Notes under the pieces: model-generated
Database searches by the model: none
Seen by the model: the letters and a program-made list of their open reading frames with translations, nothing else
What the model was told of the DNA's origin: nothing
Shown here: one piece after another, positions 18,685 through 21,897 of the stretch
How the letters are laid out: each line of letters opens with the position of its first letter
Numbering within the stretch: the first letter of the stretch is position 1
Program-made: the position numbers and the translations under genes
Source: Beroe ovata
Taxonomy: Eukaryota; Ctenophora; Nuda; Beroida; Beroidae
Assembly (NCBI GenBank): GCA_946803715.1
Contig: CAMPET010000506.1
Span: forward strand, 1-21,897
DNA length: 21,897 bases
Reading direction: 5' to 3'

Positions 18685-19851
18685 CTAGCCTGCAGTAGCT
18701 CCGGATCCAGTTTGTAAACTAGGCTGTTGGTTCTCTCCTGGTACAACTTGTTCGGGAACAGCTGTAGCATTGGCTTCAATATTCTCTGCCTGTGTTCTTG
18801 CTACCTCCCTGTTCTGTGCTTCTAGCTGCTGACTGTGCTGATTGGACGAAGTTTGAGGAGTTCTGAGATTATGAACATCAGATATATCTTGCACATTAGC
18901 ATTACTTTGTACAGTATTATTATTCAGCCTCTGGTTCATATCATTTTGGAATCTATTCCGACGTTCTCTGTCATAAGCTCTGGCTCGTTCTCTTACAGGA
19001 CAAGGTGGAGGGATTGGTCTAGGTGGTCTATTCGAGTTCTGAGGAGGAGCTCTAACTTGTCGTCGGCATTTTGGACACGTTGGATGCTGCTTTAGCCAAG
19101 GATCAACACAACTCACATGGTAATAATGCTTGCAGTTCAACACTTTCGAGTTTTCTCCTTTCTTGAAGTCATCCAGGCATATGTCACAACTCTTATCACA
19201 TTCCTTAACTTTTTGAGTTGGTATTCTGTCAATTTCAGCCAGTGTTAAAACTCTTGGGGCAATTTGAGGAAGTCTGTTCTCTACAGTTGGATCATTGGGA
19301 TCATACCAAACCTGCCTGTCTTGTCTTGGTGCAGGAAAGACATGATTGTTCAGATCAGCATGATTTCTGTGCCTTCTCCTTCTTCTGATATCATTTTCAT
19401 TCTCCTCTGTCTCTCCTATGGGCACCAGAGGATTAGGTCCATGTCGCTCTCTCATGGCATGATTTTGAGGATATCGTCTTGCGCCCCCATGTTGAGCTCT
19501 TTCATTTCTATTATTCCTCTCTTGTACAGGAAGCATAGACATCAAATTCTGAGAGTTATCTTGCAAATTGCCCATGCCATGTCTCATTTGTGGACGTCTC
19601 ATAAAATTTCTGTTTTGATTCACACCATTGAAAATAACACTTATTGGCTGATGAAAAGGAAGTTGAGACAGCAATGATTCAGAATTACTGATCACATTGT
19701 TAATTTCATTGTCAAGAGACATCATCAGATTATCATGTGGATAACCTGGATTCCTGATAGAATCTCTGAAACCCTCCATGGCCATTTCGATTTCTTGGAA
19801 AGGGTTGCTCCCATTGTCTGGCTGCCTTCTCCAGTTAATATTGAACATATG
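18685..19851 (-). CDS. RING-H2 E3 ubiquitin ligase candidate, large 3' exon
   Basis: The exon encodes about 387 residues from the first internal Met (19846-19848) to a TAG at 18685-18687. A C3H2C3 RING domain spans 19066-19188, with zinc ligands C221, C224, C239, H241, H244, C247, C258 and C261 in that numbering, plus the DPWL and CPKC signatures. RING-H2 domains recruit an E2 enzyme and direct ubiquitin transfer to substrates. The rest looks disordered: an N/Q/R-rich first half, a basic RRRRRHRN run near residue 155 (possible nuclear signal), an arginine-rich segment with PRPIPPPCPVRER after the RING, and a Q/N-rich tail. No membrane segment or signal peptide is seen. The frame stays open upstream to 19890, but a pyrimidine-rich tract ending CTATTTCAG precedes 19851. 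The upstream part is therefore probably intron, and an earlier coding exon may exist. The nearest family (RNF126-, RLIM- or Goliath-like) cannot be chosen; substrate unknown. Confidence 0.88.
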   Translation of the reverse strand, partial: HMFNINWRRQPDNGSNPFQEIEMAMEGFRDSIRNPGYPHDNLMMSLDNEINNVISNSESLLSQLPFHQPISVIFNGVNQNRNFMRRPQMRHGMGNLQDNSQNLMSMLPVQERNNRNERAQHGGARRYPQNHAMRERHGPNPLVPIGETEENENDIRRRRRHRNHADLNNHVFPAPRQDRQVWYDPNDPTVENRLPQIAPRVLTLAEIDRIPTQKVKECDKSCDICLDDFKKGENSKVLNCKHYYHVSCVDPWLKQHPTCPKCRRQVRAPPQNSNRPPRPIPPPCPVRERARAYDRERRNRFQNDMNQRLNNNTVQSNANVQDISDVHNLRTPQTSSNQHSQQLEAQNREVARTQAENIEANATAVPEQVVPGENQQPSLQTGSGATAG

Positions 19852-19870
19852 CTGAAATAGAGAAGTTGCA
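19852..19870 (-). other. Splice acceptor before the RING exon
   Basis: On the minus strand, TTGCAACTTCTCTATTTCAG immediately precedes CATATG. It has a pyrimidine-rich tract and terminal AG. The same acceptor, with one base changed, is repeated near 20204-20222 across the gap. Confidence 0.7.
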
Positions 19871-20100
19871 AGATAGATCAGCAGAACCAATTAAAGAAAA
19901 CAGTATAATTATGAAAGCATTCATTGTACTATAAGTTTTCAGAATGATCCTCCTGCACATAAATTTATATCACAACTGATTCGTAACACTATTAGTAGCA
20001 AAGATGGTTGAATTAAATTACCTATTTTTGCAACAGATTCAACATCTGGACAGGGGTTATTAAGGACTCCCTAAATACGGTAAGTAGTACTGTAAAGACT

Positions 20101-20155
20101 AAACTTTACAACACTACTTTACAACACTACTTTTAAACTTTACAACACTACTTTA
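20101..20155. repeat. Imperfect CTTTACAACACTA repeat
   Basis: CTTTACAACACTA occurs three times in quick succession in this contig but only once in the other copy (near 20437). This is a length polymorphism between the two versions. Confidence 0.75.
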
Positions 20156-20182
20156 TACAATCAAATTTGAGGTGTGACATCA

Positions 20183-20183
20183 N
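20183..20183. other. Scaffold gap (single n), probably spurious
   Basis: The sequence right of the n restarts at the position equivalent to 19832, inside the RING exon edge, so the two contigs overlap by about 350 bases. Confidence 0.8.
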
Positions 20184-20476
20184 CAGTTAATATTGAACAT
20201 ATGCTGAAATAGAGAAATTGCAAGATAGATCAGCAGAACCAATTAAAGAAAACAGTATAATTCTGAAAGCATTCATTGTAGTATAAGTTTTCAGAATGAT
20301 CCTCTTGCACATAAATTTATATCACAACTGATTCTTAACACTATTAGTAGCAAAGATGATTGAATTAGATTTACCCATTTTTGCAAAAGATTCAACATTT
20401 GGACAGAAATAAGGTAAGTAGTACTGTAAAAACTAAACTTTACAACACTACTCAATACAATCAAATTTGATGTGAC
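20184..20476. repeat. Intron/exon-edge sequence repeated across gap, copy 2
   Basis: Begins with the first ~20 coding bases of the RING exon (minus strand), then the acceptor and intron. It continues into unique sequence after 20476, so it is the version that leads to the upstream part of the gene. Confidence 0.85.
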
Positions 20477-21179
20477 TGAAGATAATATTGCACATTGAAA
20501 GTATTTTTAACGATCAAAGACTTGCTACTGTTTCAACTGTCTGAGTCAGCAAAACAGAGGAATACTAAAAATTTATTCCAATACAACAGATCCATTACAC
20601 TATTGGTAGCAATGATTGGTATATTGGTAGCAATGACAGGTAGGTATATTATATTATTAATTCTGTTTTCGTATATCTCTGCTGTACTATTGAAGACATT
20701 TGAGTGAACACCAGTGCAGGTAACAATAGGACACATTAATCCAATTTTGAACTAAGGCACCTTGTGTGAAAATATGTTAGGATGGGCATATGCTACAAGG
20801 ATTCATGTATGAAAACGGAATTGAAATTTCAAAGACCATTTTCACAAATGAGATGAAGATATTTAATGCATACAATCTATATCATAAACTTGCAACCTCT
20901 GTTTGTATCATCCATCATCTATCTATGTAATGAAATGCACATGCAAGTTTTGAAAGAAAGTGAGTGTAATGTAACACTGTAGAAGCCCACAGCTAGGCTG
21001 CAGGAAGCTCATTTCTGATGATCATGCTTCCATTGTCCTCTTTATTGATAGGAATTCAGCAATGGTGACCTTTCTCTTGAGGCTTAGGTTTGGGGTATGC
21101 TGAGATAAAATAAAATAATAAGTGGAAAAATGTCTGGTCATGTGACCAAATTTGTTTTTTGCTTAAAACTTGCCAGGGA
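20477..21179. other. Probable intron or upstream region of the RING gene
   Basis: No exon is firmly supported. Overlapping open frames (20495-20707 plus, 20533-20736 minus) are AT-rich and hydrophobic, as expected by chance. On the minus strand a good acceptor, TTATTTTATCTCAG, ends at 21100. The following 25 codons (starting HTPNLSLKRK) could be an exon, but no matching donor is clear. Confidence 0.4.
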
Positions 21180-21480
21180 AGCATTTTACCCTACTTCACA
21201 CGGGGTGATTCAGAAGCGCAATTGCAATTCCAATTCCGCGATGATCGGATAATTCTGCAAAATTAAAAGTGGAAGCTTAAGCACCCGCCGCGCCAAAGCA
21301 GAGCTGTACATGTAGCTATTCCGAAAATATTTTTGTTCGAATATGTTCAATCAGCCAATTAGCGCACGGCGCGCGCGCACTTTATAACTATAGTACTATT
21401 GATATTGTTTGGCGCGGATGCCAAACCGCTGATACAAGCCGCGAAGCTGAAGCGGATTTTGAATGCGCGTCAGCAAGTTT
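21180..21480. promoter_or_regulatory. CpG-rich candidate promoter
   Basis: A CG-rich island in AT-rich DNA with CCAAT at 21355-21359, a GGCGCGCGCGCAC run at 21368-21380, TATAAA on the minus strand at 21381-21386 and the palindrome TTTGGCGCGGATGCCAAA at 21408-21425. The palindrome includes an E2F-like TTTGGCGC, and its half-sites also resemble NF-I with one extra base of spacing. On the minus strand an ATG at 21309-21311 opens a 33-codon frame (21210-21311) downstream of the TATA. The element could serve the RING gene, a plus-strand gene beyond the window, or both. All of this is inferred from motifs. Confidence 0.35.
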
Positions 21481-21897
21481 GTCTGATGATCGAGAATAAT
21501 TCTCTTATAAACTCTTTAATGCTCCTTCATTAAAAATGATGATTGATTCTATCAGTACCTTGAAATCTGAGTTGGAAAACTAGTTCTTGTCATTATTGTT
21601 TCCATGAAATTGTTCCTTCCAACAAAGTCGAGCAATATTATATTATTGCGAAATTTTCCCCAACTAATATTGTTGGATTATTATTCCCTCATTGTTGCAT
21701 TGGAATTGACACTATTGCAGATTATGGATATCATTCCTTATCTTATTTCATAGCATTTAGGATGGATTGCATTGACTACAACAAAGGTATTATATGGTCC
21801 TTTGAGACATGATTTGATGTGATGCAACAATATGAGTGTGCAGATGGAACGCAGTTTGTCGATTTATGCCATTTTAATTCTAGTGCCAGGTAACAAT
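21481..21897. other. No gene seen at right end
   Basis: AT-rich sequence without a supported frame. The final bases CCAGGTAACAAT resemble a plus-strand splice donor, as does CAGGTAACAATAG near 20718. Neither can be tied to an exon. Confidence 0.4.

Larger units (their letters stand above)
19832..20180. repeat. Intron/exon-edge sequence repeated across gap, copy 1
   Basis: Matches 20184-20476 with scattered single-base differences. Two blocks are present here and missing in the other copy: GGGGTTATTAAGGACTCC-like sequence near 20055, and extra TTTACAACACTAC units. The pattern fits allelic variants placed next to each other at a contig join. Confidence 0.85.

Noticed and set aside
18835-19677. 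Plus-strand frames of 86 and 137 codons opposite the RING gene
   Set aside because: They are antisense shadows of a gene supported by a complete RING-H2 domain.
20495-20736. Overlapping hydrophobic frames resembling membrane peptides
   Set aside because: AT-rich DNA gives runs of I, L and F codons by chance, and both strands are open over the same stretch.
21025-21099. Possible minus-strand exon after a good acceptor
   Set aside because: It stops after 25 codons and lacks a clear donor, so it was kept only as a remark on the region.
1-21897. tRNA and rRNA genes
   Set aside because: No T-arm-like GGTTCGAATCC-type motif with a matching acceptor stem, and no conserved rRNA blocks, were seen on reading; a covariance search was not possible here.

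Overview
The window looks like eukaryotic nuclear DNA, most likely from an invertebrate animal. It is AT-rich and very poor in genes. The only convincing gene has a splice acceptor and an animal-type RING-H2 domain. There are several families of decayed transposable elements, and no operons or bacterial ribosome-binding sites. The species cannot be fixed from this sequence. Single n characters at 4775, 8277, 16531 and 20183 look like scaffold joins, so the window is probably five contigs. Two of these joins are flanked by sequence that repeats on the other side, so part of the apparent duplication may be assembly artefact.

Layout: 1-2448 is repeat-rich non-coding DNA. It holds a 673-bp-period direct repeat, a short GC-rich coding-like remnant, a small inverted-repeat element and copy A of a dispersed repeat. 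2455-4740 is a 2.29 kb block that recurs almost unchanged at 8278-10563, and each copy contains two tandem units of about 0.92 kb. The contig between them (4776-8276) is almost filled by a foldback structure: two arms of about 1.3 kb around a central loop, each arm built from diverged ~480-bp units carrying an ACGCCCATTT-type motif. 10564-16530 is non-coding apart from dispersed-repeat copy B (11957-12452), a broken Helitron/PIF1-type helicase fragment (12932-13192), a possible Helitron 3' end at 16121 and several hairpins.

16532-21897 contains the one gene, on the minus strand at 18685-19851. It is the large 3' exon of a RING-H2 E3 ubiquitin ligase candidate, with an intron acceptor just upstream and poly(A) signals downstream. 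Sequence around that acceptor is repeated across the gap at 20183 with small differences, as expected for two haplotypes left side by side. A CpG-rich patch at about 21180-21480, with CCAAT, TATA-like and palindromic elements, is the best candidate promoter, but its link to the gene is inferred.

I found no new multi-gene system. The most unusual items are the foldback element, the repeated 0.92-kb unit and a tight 20-bp hairpin at 11265-11308.
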